NCBI GenBank assembly: GCA_035540495.1 | Contig: DATLGL010000049.1 | Location: forward strand, 1 to 7,848 | From: DASVEG01 sp035540495 | Lineage (GTDB): Bacteria > Actinomycetota > Acidimicrobiia > Acidimicrobiales > CADCTF01 | DNA: 7,848 nucleotides | Direction: 5' to 3' | Shown: piece after piece, positions 1 through 6,195 of the stretch | Numbering within the stretch: position 1 is the stretch's first letter | How the letters are laid out: each line of letters starts with the position of its first letter | Translations under genes and position numbers: made by a program | The notes under the pieces: generated by a model | Database searches by the model: none | The model's input: the letters and a program-made list of their open reading frames with translations, nothing else | What the model was told of the DNA's origin: nothing

Positions 1-1
1 G

Positions 2-718
2 ATCCTGGACATGGAGGCCGGCGGCGGGCGCCGCAGCCTCCGCTTCGTAAAGGGACCGATCTTCGCCAACGTCATCCTGGCGGACGAGATCAACCGGACC
101 CCGCCGAAGACGCAGTCAGCTCTCCTGGAGGCCATGCAGGAGTACGCCGTCACGGTGGCGGGGCGCACCATGCCGCTCGAGCCACCTTTCTTCGTGGTCG
201 CGACGCAGAATCCGATCGAGCAGGAAGGAACCTACCCGCTGCCGGAGGCCCAGCTCGACCGCTTCATGTTCAAGCTGCTCGTGCCGTACCCGACGGCCGA
301 CCAGGAGCAGGCGGTGCTGGCGCGCCACGACGAAGGGCTCGATCCGCACGACATCGCCGGCGCCGGCGTGAGCGCGGTCGCGACGGCGGGCGACCTCGAT
401 CGCGCGCGGGTCGAGGTCGCCGGCGTCACCTGCGACGCGGCGGTGCAGGCGTACATCGTCGCGATCGCACGGGCCACACGCGACTCACCCGCTGTCACCC
501 TCGGTGTCTCGCCGCGCGGGTCGGTCGCGCTGCTCCACGCGGCCAAGGCGTGGTCGTGGCTGTCGGGGAAGGGCTTCGTCACACCCGACGACGTGAAGGC
601 GATCGCAAAGCCTGCGTTGCGCCACCGGCTCCAGCTGCGTCCGGAGGCCGAGCTCGAGGGGCTGACCGCCGACGCGGTGCTCGACGGCGTGCTGGCGAGC
701 GTTCCCGTTCCCCGGTGA
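2..718 (+). CDS. MoxR-family AAA+ ATPase, 5' truncated by window edge
   Basis: This is the C-terminal 238 residues of a MoxR-type AAA+ ATPase. The reading frame is open from base 2 and the true start lies outside the window; the internal ATG at 11 is not a start, because the AAA+ core runs across it. The Walker A motif is therefore missing through truncation, about 80-100 residues by comparison with usual family length. Visible motifs are Walker B with the MoxR signature (VILADEINRTPPKTQSALLE, about bases 71-130), the sensor-1 segment FVVATQNPIEQEGTYPLPEA (about 191-250) followed by QLDRF, and the C-terminal helical lid with LGVSPRGS (about 503-526). MoxR proteins are cytoplasmic ATPases thought to act as chaperones or remodellers for vWA-domain partners. 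The next gene encodes such a partner type (DUF58), and the two overlap by four bases (GTGA), implying coupled translation. By synteny it resembles M. tuberculosis moxR2. The family call is secure; the cellular substrate is unknown. Confidence 0.95.
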   Translation: MLDMEAGGGRRSLRFVKGPIFANVILADEINRTPPKTQSALLEAMQEYAVTVAGRTMPLEPPFFVVATQNPIEQEGTYPLPEAQLDRFMFKLLVPYPTADQEQAVLARHDEGLDPHDIAGAGVSAVATAGDLDRARVEVAGVTCDAAVQAYIVAIARATRDSPAVTLGVSPRGSVALLHAAKAWSWLSGKGFVTPDDVKAIAKPALRHRLQLRPEAELEGLTADAVLDGVLASVPVPR

Positions 719-2040
719 GGTTCCTGCGCGCGCTGCCGGTGCCGACGGGGCGGTTCGTCGCGGCGACCGCCCTCGCGAGCCTCGCCGTGGCCGCGCTGCC
801 GCTCGGCACGCGCAGCGCACTGCTCGCCGTCAACACGCTGCTGGTTGTCGTCGCCGTCGTCGACAGCCGGCTCGCGCCTGCACCCGCCGCGCTGACCGTG
901 CGCCGCGACTTCCCCGACGTCGTCCCGCTCGGCCAGCGCGCCGAGCTCGCCTGGCGCGTCGAGAACTCGAGAACGCGACCGATCACCGTCGAGTTCAGCG
1001 ACCAGCTGGCGCCGTCGCTGCGGGCGCCCACGCGACGCTTCCGCATCGACGTGGCGGCGCAGACGAACGCCACGGTTCGCACGACCGTGCAACCGGCTCG
1101 CCGAGGACGCTTCGTCCTCGACCACCTCACGGTTCGGGTGCACGGGCCGCTGGGCCTCGCGGGTCGGCAGGCGCCGGTCGCGGCAGCGAAGACGCTGCGG
1201 GTGTACCCGTCGTTCGCCTCGAGGGACGAAGCGGAGCTGCGGATCAACCGAGCGCGCATCCTCGAAGTCGGTCTGCGCTCAGCGCAAGGGCGCGGCGGCG
1301 GCACCGATTTCGACGCGCTGCGCGACTACGGCCCCGACGACGAGTTCCGCCGCATCGACTGGGCCGCCACGGCTCGATCGGGGAAGGCGATCGTGCGAAC
1401 GTACCGAGCCGAGCGCAACCAGGCGCTCCTCCTGCTGCTCGACACGGGGCGAGTGATGGCAGGTCGCGTCGCCGACGTCCCCCGCCTCGAGCACGCGATG
1501 GACGCGGTGATGATGCTCACGACGGTCGCGACCCGTCTCGGCGATCGCGCCGGCTTCGTCGCCTTCGACGCCGACGTCCACGCGATCGTTCCTCCGTCGC
1601 AGTCGCGCGGGCAGGTGGGGCGGGTGACCGAGGCGATGTACGAGCTCGAGCCCCGACTCGTCGAGAGCGACTACACGAGCGCGTTCTCGGCTGCGCTGGC
1701 CCGCTTCCGGCGCCGTGCCCTGCTCGTCGTGCTCACCGACCTCGCGGAGCAGGCGATCCACGACACCTTGCTGCCCGCCCTCCCACTGATCGCGCGCGAT
1801 CACCTGGTGGTGGTGGCGAGCGTCCAGGACCCGGATGTCGTCGAATGGGCGACGACGCGGCCCGCGACGGCCGAAGAGGCCTATCGCGCCGCGGCGGCCG
1901 TTGCGTCCATGGAGGAACGTCGACGCGTCGCCGCACGTCTTCGGGGCCTCGGCGTCACGGTCATCGACGCGCCGCCAGGGAAGCTCGCGCCGGCGCTGGC
2001 CGACGCTTACCTCAACGTGAAGGCGACGGGGCGACTCTGA
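715..2040 (+). CDS. DUF58 domain (vWA-like) membrane protein, MoxR partner
   Basis: A 441-residue DUF58 protein. I place the start at GTG 715, which overlaps the moxR stop as GTGA. The open frame extends upstream to an ATG at 550, but that stretch lies inside the moxR coding region, is Arg-rich and looks unlike the family. No clear Shine-Dalgarno precedes 715, which fits translational coupling. Residues about 13-50 form one or two hydrophobic N-terminal segments, so the protein is probably membrane-anchored. Residues 70-165 form a beta-rich region. The DUF58 signature follows: GGGTDFDALRDYGPDDEFRR (194-213), IDW (214-216), and WAATARSGKAIVRTYRAE. A vWA-like fold runs from LLLLLDTGRVM (238-248) to VVLTDLAE (338-345). 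The first MIDAS segment reads DTGRV instead of DxSxS, so metal binding may be lost, while T341-D342 persists. Known family behaviour: DUF58 genes almost always accompany moxR. The exact function is unknown. Its end overlaps the convergent SpoIIM gene by 29 bases. Confidence 0.92.
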   Translation: MRFLRALPVPTGRFVAATALASLAVAALPLGTRSALLAVNTLLVVVAVVDSRLAPAPAALTVRRDFPDVVPLGQRAELAWRVENSRTRPITVEFSDQLAPSLRAPTRRFRIDVAAQTNATVRTTVQPARRGRFVLDHLTVRVHGPLGLAGRQAPVAAAKTLRVYPSFASRDEAELRINRARILEVGLRSAQGRGGGTDFDALRDYGPDDEFRRIDWAATARSGKAIVRTYRAERNQALLLLLDTGRVMAGRVADVPRLEHAMDAVMMLTTVATRLGDRAGFVAFDADVHAIVPPSQSRGQVGRVTEAMYELEPRLVESDYTSAFSAALARFRRRALLVVLTDLAEQAIHDTLLPALPLIARDHLVVVASVQDPDVVEWATTRPATAEEAYRAAAAVASMEERRRVAARLRGLGVTVIDAPPGKLAPALADAYLNVKATGRL

Positions 2041-3034
2041 GCGCCGGCCGTCGCTCCTCGCCGAAGGTGCCGGTGAACCCGGCCGCGGCGGCGGCTCGGC
2101 CGAGCACGACGACGTAGAGGACGAACGCCACCTCTACGAGGGCGCCGATGCCGACACGGACCCACGTCGGCAGCGGCGAGCCGGTGACGAACCCCTCGAT
2201 GAGCCCGGCGACGACGAAGGTGAGGACGAGGCCGAGCACCATCACGACGGCCCGCCGGCCCTCCTCGCCGAGGGCGTCCTTGCGGCTGCGGTCGCCCGGA
2301 TCGATCAGCGCCCAACCGAGAGCGAGCCCCGACGCGCCCGCGACGACGACCGCCGTCAGCTCGAGGAAGCCGTGAGGAAGGATCAGCCCGTAGAACTTGC
2401 CGGCCTGGCCCGCTGCGGTGAAGAGGCCACCGGCGAGCCCGACGTTGGCCCCGTTGAACGCGAGCAGCGCGGCGGTCGGGACGCAGAACAGCACGCCCGA
2501 CGCGAACGCGAGGAAGCCGACCTGGATGTTGTTCGTCGTCACCTGCGCGGCGAACTCGGTTGCCGGCCGTGAGGAGTAGTAGGCCTCGAAGTCGTCCTCG
2601 AGGTACGCCTCCCGCAGCGCGGCGGGGCCGACGGCGTCGACCGCGCGCGGCGAGTTCGCGAGCCACGCAGTGACGGCGAACATCGGACCGAAGAAGAGGA
2701 TCGCCGACACGACGACGAAGCGCCGGTAGTGCCACGTCGCCGCAGGGAAGGTGGTGGTGAAGAACCGGCCGACGCTGCGCAGCGATCGCGGCCGGGTGCC
2801 GTAGACGACGGCGCCGGCGGTCGCGACGAGCCCGGTCAGACGCGCGATGAGCGCGGGATCGCGGTAGTAGGTGCGGGCGTACGACAGATGCGTCGACGTG
2901 CGCTGGTAGAGGCGCACGAGCTCGTCGATCTCCGCCGCGTGGAGCTTCCCGAGCCCTGATCCGGCGCGCCTCGACAGCACGCCGAGACGGTCCCACAGGG
3001 GTTGGTGCGTGGCGACGAAGCGGTCGATGTCCAT
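2012..3034 (-). CDS. SpoIIM / DUF95 family multi-pass membrane protein
   Basis: A 340-residue integral membrane protein of the stage II sporulation protein M (DUF95) family. The start is ATG at 3034 (MDIDRFVATH), with a weak GAG-containing ribosome-site candidate just upstream. The frame stays open further 5', but that extension would run through the divergent RDD gene. Residues 1-100 form a charged soluble N-terminal helical region (HAAEIDELVRLYQRTSTHLS). Hydrophobic segments lie at about 105-125, 173-195, 219-243, 263-284 and 292-313. Family motifs are NNIQVGFLAFASGVL (168-182), AFNGANVGLAGGLF (192-205) and LPHGFLELTA (219-228), the conserved PHG-x-x-EL element. The name comes from Bacillus SpoIIM, which acts in septal peptidoglycan hydrolysis during engulfment. 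This longer actinobacterial form occurs in non-sporulating bacteria beside moxR/DUF58, so no sporulation role should be assumed. It is divergent from the RDD gene (31-base spacer) and convergent with DUF58 (29-base overlap). Its closest syntenic counterpart is probably M. tuberculosis Rv3694c. Confidence 0.9.
   Translation of the reverse strand: MDIDRFVATHQPLWDRLGVLSRRAGSGLGKLHAAEIDELVRLYQRTSTHLSYARTYYRDPALIARLTGLVATAGAVVYGTRPRSLRSVGRFFTTTFPAATWHYRRFVVVSAILFFGPMFAVTAWLANSPRAVDAVGPAALREAYLEDDFEAYYSSRPATEFAAQVTTNNIQVGFLAFASGVLFCVPTAALLAFNGANVGLAGGLFTAAGQAGKFYGLILPHGFLELTAVVVAGASGLALGWALIDPGDRSRKDALGEEGRRAVVMVLGLVLTFVVAGLIEGFVTGSPLPTWVRVGIGALVEVAFVLYVVVLGRAAAAAGFTGTFGEERRPALRVAPSPSR
2023..2054. 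terminator. GC-rich hairpin at DUF58/SpoIIM convergent junction (candidate bidirectional terminator)
   Basis: GCGACGG (2023-2029) pairs perfectly with CCGTCGC (2048-2054). Directly inside it GGCG (2030-2033) pairs with CGCC (2042-2045), leaving a two-base GG bulge and an 8-base loop, ACTCTGAG, that contains the DUF58 stop codon (2038-2040). That gives about 11 base pairs, nearly all G-C. There is no U-tract on either side, so it is not a classical intrinsic terminator. It lies inside the SpoIIM coding end on the minus strand. It could slow polymerase, protect 3' ends, or be chance in GC-rich sequence. Confidence 0.3.
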
Positions 3035-3052
3035 GAGCTCGGTGCGGCCTCG

Positions 3053-3058
3053 TACCGT
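3053..3058 (+). promoter_or_regulatory. Candidate -10 element for RDD gene (leaderless start)
   Basis: TACCGT fits TANNNT and ends 7 bases before the ATG at 3066. That places the expected transcription start on or next to the A of the start codon, so the mRNA would be leaderless. No Shine-Dalgarno-like sequence precedes the ATG, which agrees. No good -35 is visible. It forms half of the symmetric sequence GTACCGTAC (3052-3060) shared with the divergent SpoIIM promoter. Confidence 0.38.
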
Positions 3059-3059
3059 A
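3054..3059 (-). promoter_or_regulatory. Candidate -10 element for SpoIIM gene
   Basis: On the minus strand the sequence reads TACGGT, fitting the actinobacterial TANNNT -10 pattern. Transcription starting about 7 bases downstream would leave a leader of roughly 12 bases before the ATG at 3034, containing a short GAG that could serve the ribosome. No convincing -35 is seen at 16-18 bases upstream. The element overlaps the opposite-strand hexamer for the RDD gene. Confidence 0.3.
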
Positions 3060-3065
3060 CTGGCG

Positions 3066-3956
3066 ATGGCGGCGCCCTCCGGGATCGTCACTCCGGAAGC
3101 GGTCGTGCTCGAGTTCGAGACGGCCGGCGTCGGATCGCGGCTCGTCGCCGGGCTGATCGACGTCGCGGTGCAGGCGGCGCTCCTTCTCGCCGTGCTCTTC
3201 GGCGCCGGTGCTGTGGCGGCCACGGGCCTCGACGCCGGCGGACTCGGCGCAGCGGTGTTCTACGTGCTCGTCTTCCTCGTCACGTTCGGCTATCCGATCG
3301 CGTTCGAGAGCCTCTGGCGCGGGCGCACGCTCGGCAAGGCCGCCCTCGGGTTGCGCGTGGTGACGGTCGAGGGTGCGCCCGTCCGGTTCCGTCACGCGGC
3401 GATCCGCTCGATCCTGTCGCTGATCGACTGGTTCTCGACCCAAGGTGTCGTCGGGATCACGTCTTTGCTCGTGACGAAGCGCAACCAGCGGATCGGTGAC
3501 CTCGTGGCGGGAACCATCGTGTTGCGGGAGCGCAGCGCCGCGAAGGCGCCGAGGCCGATCCAGTTCGTGCCGCCGCCCGGTCTCGAGGCGTACACGGCGA
3601 CCCTCGCCACGGGCGCCATCGGACACGAGGAGTACGGCTCGATCCGCTCCTTCCTGCTTCGCGCCGCCACCCTCCCGATGCCGGTGCGGATCGACCTCGC
3701 GACTCGCCTCGCGCGGCCGCTGACCGAACGCCTGCGAACGACGCCGCCGCCGAACCTCCCGGCCGAGGCGTTCCTGCTGTGCGTCGCGGCCGCGTACCAG
3801 CGCCGGATGGCGGGACCGTCGGCGCGACGAGACGGATCAGGGTTCTCGTCGGTGTGGGCCGGCGCAGGCAGTTCGGTGGGCTGGAGCCTGCCGTCGCCTC
3901 CACCGGAACCGCCCGCTGCGGCTTCCGCGGGCGGCGGGTTCGCCCCGCCGGGTTGA
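3066..3956 (+). CDS. RDD-family membrane protein with C-terminal extension
   Basis: A 296-residue protein. I choose ATG 3066 (MAAPSGIVTPEAVVLEFETA) because conserved-looking RDD sequence begins right after it and a -10-like hexamer sits 7 bases upstream. In-frame ATGs at 3009 and 3024 would run back into the SpoIIM gene on the other strand. The RDD domain spans about 15-156: GVGSRLVAGLIDVAV (21-35) carries the Arg/Asp pair, hydrophobic helices lie at about 27-52 and 62-82, WRGRTLGKAALGLRVV (84-99) is the central motif, and KRNQRIGDLVAGTIVL (138-153) closes the domain. Residues 165-250 form a soluble helical region with many Arg and Leu residues. The tail from about 251 is low-complexity Gly/Ser/Pro/Ala. 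RDD proteins are poorly understood; some act as ion or sodium-proton transporters and others are linked to envelope processes. The neighbours match the M. tuberculosis order ending in Rv3695. Family call firm, function unknown. Confidence 0.9.
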   Translation: MAAPSGIVTPEAVVLEFETAGVGSRLVAGLIDVAVQAALLLAVLFGAGAVAATGLDAGGLGAAVFYVLVFLVTFGYPIAFESLWRGRTLGKAALGLRVVTVEGAPVRFRHAAIRSILSLIDWFSTQGVVGITSLLVTKRNQRIGDLVAGTIVLRERSAAKAPRPIQFVPPPGLEAYTATLATGAIGHEEYGSIRSFLLRAATLPMPVRIDLATRLARPLTERLRTTPPPNLPAEAFLLCVAAAYQRRMAGPSARRDGSGFSSVWAGAGSSVGWSLPSPPPEPPAAASAGGGFAPPG

Positions 3957-3964
3957 CCCGGGGC
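3942..3964 (+). terminator. Hairpin across RDD stop codon
   Basis: GCCCCG (3942-3947) pairs with CGGGGC (3959-3964), with GGT (3951-3953) and ACC (3956-3958) able to pair inside. An alternative fold is CCGGG-TTGA-CCCGG (3948-3961). In both folds the RDD stop codon TGA (3954-3956) lies in or next to the loop. No U-tract follows; the downstream sequence is TGTCGGTAGCCT. It could be a weak terminator or an RNA-stability element that separates RDD from the desulfurase transcript. Confidence 0.27.
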
Positions 3965-3970
3965 TGTCGG

Positions 3971-3976
3971 TAGCCT
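3971..3976 (+). promoter_or_regulatory. Candidate -10 element for cysteine desulfurase (leaderless start)
   Basis: TAGCCT fits TANNNT and ends 6 bases before GTG 3983, the predicted desulfurase start, so transcription would begin at the start codon. The intervening GGAGGG resembles a Shine-Dalgarno sequence but lies only 1-2 bases from the GTG, too close to work in the usual way. A TTGACC at 3953-3958 looks like a -35 box, but the spacer would be only 12 bases, so I do not count it. Confidence 0.38.
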
Positions 3977-3982
3977 GGAGGG

Positions 3983-5134
3983 GTGGCGGTCTACCTCGAC
4001 CACGCTGCGACGACACCGCTCCGACCCGAGGCGCTGGCTGCGATGTTGCCGTTCCTCACCGAGCACTTCGGCAACCCGTCGGGCTCGCACGCCGTCGCGC
4101 GCCGGGCCAAGGAAGCGATCGAGGACGCTCGCGAGGAGGTCGCCGCCGCGCTCGGCTGCCTGCCGCGCGAGGTCGTGTTCACCGGCGGCGGCACCGAAGC
4201 CGACAACCTCGCCATCGCTGGTGCGCTTCGAGCCGCGGGTGCGGGATCACGTGCCGTCTGCAGCGCGATCGAACACCACGCAGTGCTGCACCCCGTCGAG
4301 TCACGGGGAGGCTCGCTGATCGAGGTCGACCGTGAGGGCGTCGTCGACCTCGAGCACCTTCGGTCGCTCCTGCGGCCTACGGGACCGAGTGCGGCTGCGG
4401 GCGACGTGGCCGTCGTCTCGGTGATGCTCGCCAACAACGAGATCGGCGTCGTCCAGCCGCTGGACGACGTCGTCGAGGTCGTTCGGGAGGAGGCGACCGG
4501 GGCGCTGGTGCACACCGATGCGGTGCACGCGTTCCCGTGGCTCGACGTCGCCGAGCTCGCTGCCGCCTGCGACCTCGTGTCGGTGAGCGCGCACAAGTTC
4601 GGGGGGCCCAAGGGCGTCGGCGCGCTCGTCGTGCGCGAAGGCACGCGGATCGAGGCGCTCGTCGAGGGCGGCGGCCAGGAGCGCGAGCTGAGGAGCGGCA
4701 CGCACAACGTCGCCGCGATCGTCGGCATGGCTGCCGCAGCCACCGCAACGGTCGCGGCGCGCGCCGTCGAGGTCGAGCGGGTGCGCGTGCTCCGCGATCG
4801 CCTCGTCGACGCGGTGCTGGCGAACGTCGACGGTGTCGTCGAGGTATCACCGCGCAGATGCCGAGTAGCCGGCAACGCGCACCTGCTCGTCGCGGGCGTC
4901 GAGAGCGAGTCGGTGCTCGCGCTGCTCGACGACGCAGGCGTCTGCGCCTCCGCCGGTTCGTCGTGCGCGAGCGGTGCGATGGAGCCTTCGCACGTGCTCG
5001 CCGCGGCAGGCGTGGCGCCCGAGCTGGCCGCGGGTGCGATCCGCTTCTCCCTCGGCGTCACCACCACCGACGACGACGTCGACATCGCGGTGAAGCAGCT
5101 CGTCGACACCGTCGCCCGGCTGCGGAGCTCGTGA
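3983..5134 (+). CDS. Cysteine desulfurase, NifS/IscS class
   Basis: A 383-residue, full-length class V PLP-dependent cysteine desulfurase. It converts L-cysteine to L-alanine and leaves a persulfide on the enzyme, for tRNA thiolation or Fe-S assembly. The start is GTG 3983, giving (M)AVYLDHAATTPL, the normal N-terminus of the family. Motifs: GNPSGSHAVARRAKEAIEDA (30-49), TGGGTEADNLAI (67-78) which holds the cofactor phosphate, EHHAV (97-101) with the His that stacks on PLP, the PLP lysine K205 in SVSAHKFGGPKG (200-211), RSGTHN (237-242), and the persulfide cysteine C328 in SAGSSCASGAMEPSHVL. The usual Asp-x-x-Gln of the cofactor pocket reads D179-A-V-H182, a Gln-to-His change. mnmA begins two bases after the stop, so the main partner is probably MnmA. 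No iscU, iscA or sufB neighbour is in the window. Whether it is named iscS or nifS cannot be settled from sequence alone; the desulfurase call is firm. Confidence 0.96.
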   Translation: MAVYLDHAATTPLRPEALAAMLPFLTEHFGNPSGSHAVARRAKEAIEDAREEVAAALGCLPREVVFTGGGTEADNLAIAGALRAAGAGSRAVCSAIEHHAVLHPVESRGGSLIEVDREGVVDLEHLRSLLRPTGPSAAAGDVAVVSVMLANNEIGVVQPLDDVVEVVREEATGALVHTDAVHAFPWLDVAELAAACDLVSVSAHKFGGPKGVGALVVREGTRIEALVEGGGQERELRSGTHNVAAIVGMAAAATATVAARAVEVERVRVLRDRLVDAVLANVDGVVEVSPRRCRVAGNAHLLVAGVESESVLALLDDAGVCASAGSSCASGAMEPSHVLAAAGVAPELAAGAIRFSLGVTTTDDDVDIAVKQLVDTVARLRSS

Positions 5135-5136
5135 CC

Positions 5137-6174
5137 ATGCGGGTGCTGGTGGCCATGTCAGGCGGCGTCGACTCGTCGGTTGCCGCCGCGCTTCTCCTCG
5201 AGGCAGGGCACGAGGTGGTCGGCGCGACGATGAAGCTCTGGGGCGGATCGAGCGACTCGGGCTGCTGCTCGGTGTCCGACGTGGAAGACGCTCGCCGCGT
5301 CGCCCAGCAGCTCGGCATCGTCCACCGGGTCTTCAACTTCACCGACGACTTCGACCGCCATGTGGTCGACCCGTACGTCGCCGCGCACGCTGCCGGCCGC
5401 ACGCCGAACCCGTGCATCGAGTGCAACCGGCACCTGAAGTTCGACCGCTTCCTGCGCCGAGCCCAGCAGCTCGGCTTCGACGCCATCGCGACCGGCCACC
5501 ACGCCCGCGTCGTCGACGCGGGTGCGCGCTGGGAGCTGCGTCGTGGCGTCGACGGGAAGAAGGACCAGTCGTACGTGCTGTCGATGCTCACCCAGAACGA
5601 GCTCGCCCGCACGCTCCTCCCGGTGGGCGAGATGACGAAGGACGAGGTGCGCGCGGTTGCCGCCGACCTCGGCCTTCGCACCGCGTCGAAGCCCGACAGC
5701 CAGGACGTGTGCTTCGTCATGGCGACCGATGGCGGGCGGGAGACGTTCCTCGGCACCCGCATCCCGCTCCGGCGCGGAACGCTCGTCGACCGCAGCGGGC
5801 GGAAGGTGGGCGAGACGCCTGCCATCGAGCTCGTCACGGTCGGCCAGCGGCGCGGGCTCGGCGCCGGTGGAGGTGGCGATCGCCTGTACGCGCTCGAGGT
5901 CGACGCGGCGAGCGCCACGGTCGTGGTCGGCTCGGAAGGCGATCTCTACGCCGCCGAGGTCGTCCTCCACGACCTGACGTCGACCGACGACCAGCCGCTA
6001 CCGACGGGCGCCACGTACGACCTCCAGGTCAGCGCGCACGGCCGTGCGCTCGCCGCGGTCCACGAGGGCGCAGGCCGTTTCCGGTGGGTCACGCCGCAGC
6101 GTCGGGTGGCGCCGGGCCAGACCGTCGCGCTCTACGACGGCGACCGCGTCGTCGGTGCCGGCATCGCCACGTGA
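5137..6174 (+). CDS. mnmA: tRNA-specific 2-thiouridylase MnmA
   Basis: A 345-residue, full-length MnmA. It adenylates C2 of uridine-34 in the tRNAs for Lys, Glu and Gln and replaces the oxygen with sulfur, giving the s2U wobble base. I chose ATG 5137 (MRVLVAMSGGVDSS) because GGAG at 5124-5127 lies 9 bases upstream. An in-frame GTG at 5131 overlaps the preceding stop as GTGA and is an alternative adding two residues. The ATP-binding PP-loop is SGGVDSS (8-14), followed by SGCCSVSDVEDARRVA (41-56). The catalytic cysteines are C93 in NPCIECN and C192 in SQDVCFV. GKKDQSYVLSML (140-151) and GQRRGLG (236-242) are family motifs, and the C-terminal beta-barrel domain runs to the end. The desulfurase directly upstream is the likely sulfur donor, and the pair probably forms one transcript. 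All key residues are present and nothing suggests decay. Confidence 0.97.
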   Translation: MRVLVAMSGGVDSSVAAALLLEAGHEVVGATMKLWGGSSDSGCCSVSDVEDARRVAQQLGIVHRVFNFTDDFDRHVVDPYVAAHAAGRTPNPCIECNRHLKFDRFLRRAQQLGFDAIATGHHARVVDAGARWELRRGVDGKKDQSYVLSMLTQNELARTLLPVGEMTKDEVRAVAADLGLRTASKPDSQDVCFVMATDGGRETFLGTRIPLRRGTLVDRSGRKVGETPAIELVTVGQRRGLGAGGGGDRLYALEVDAASATVVVGSEGDLYAAEVVLHDLTSTDDQPLPTGATYDLQVSAHGRALAAVHEGAGRFRWVTPQRRVAPGQTVALYDGDRVVGAGIAT

Positions 6175-6195
6175 CCCGCGCGCGGTGAGACCACG

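Noticed and set aside
550..714. Upstream extension of the DUF58 frame to an ATG at 550
   Set aside because: It lies wholly inside the moxR coding region, is Arg-rich out-of-frame-type sequence, and the GTG at 715 overlapping the moxR stop gives the expected N-terminus.
2012..3034. Evidence for sporulation from the SpoIIM-like gene
   Set aside because: The DUF95 family is widespread in non-sporulating actinomycetes next to moxR/DUF58, and no other sporulation gene is in the window.
2007..3626. A 539-residue open frame on the minus strand
   Set aside because: It spans both SpoIIM and the opposite-strand RDD gene and has Arg/His/Asp-rich composition typical of an out-of-frame reading of GC-rich DNA, with no family motif.
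3953..3976. TTGACC plus TAGCCT as a full -35/-10 promoter for the desulfurase
   Set aside because: The spacer is only 12 bases, too short for a normal sigma-70-type promoter; TTGACC also covers the RDD stop codon and is part of a hairpin.
5060..5083. ACC/GAC triplet runs near the end of the desulfurase as a repeat
   Set aside because: They encode TTTDDDVD in frame and reflect codon bias, not a repeat array.
3991..5109. A 372-residue minus-strand open frame opposite the desulfurase
   Set aside because: Ser/Thr/Ala/Arg-rich low-complexity translation, the usual antisense shadow of a GC-rich gene; the plus strand has all desulfurase motifs.
4537..5136. N-terminal extension of MnmA inside the desulfurase gene
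   Set aside because: About 200 residues of Arg-rich sequence overlapping a confirmed gene; MnmA proper begins MRVLVAMSGGVDSS.
6176..6185. Palindrome CCGCGCGCGG after mnmA
   Set aside because: Alternating G/C runs of this size are expected by chance at this base composition; no loop, no U-tract and an apparently continuing operon argue against a terminator.
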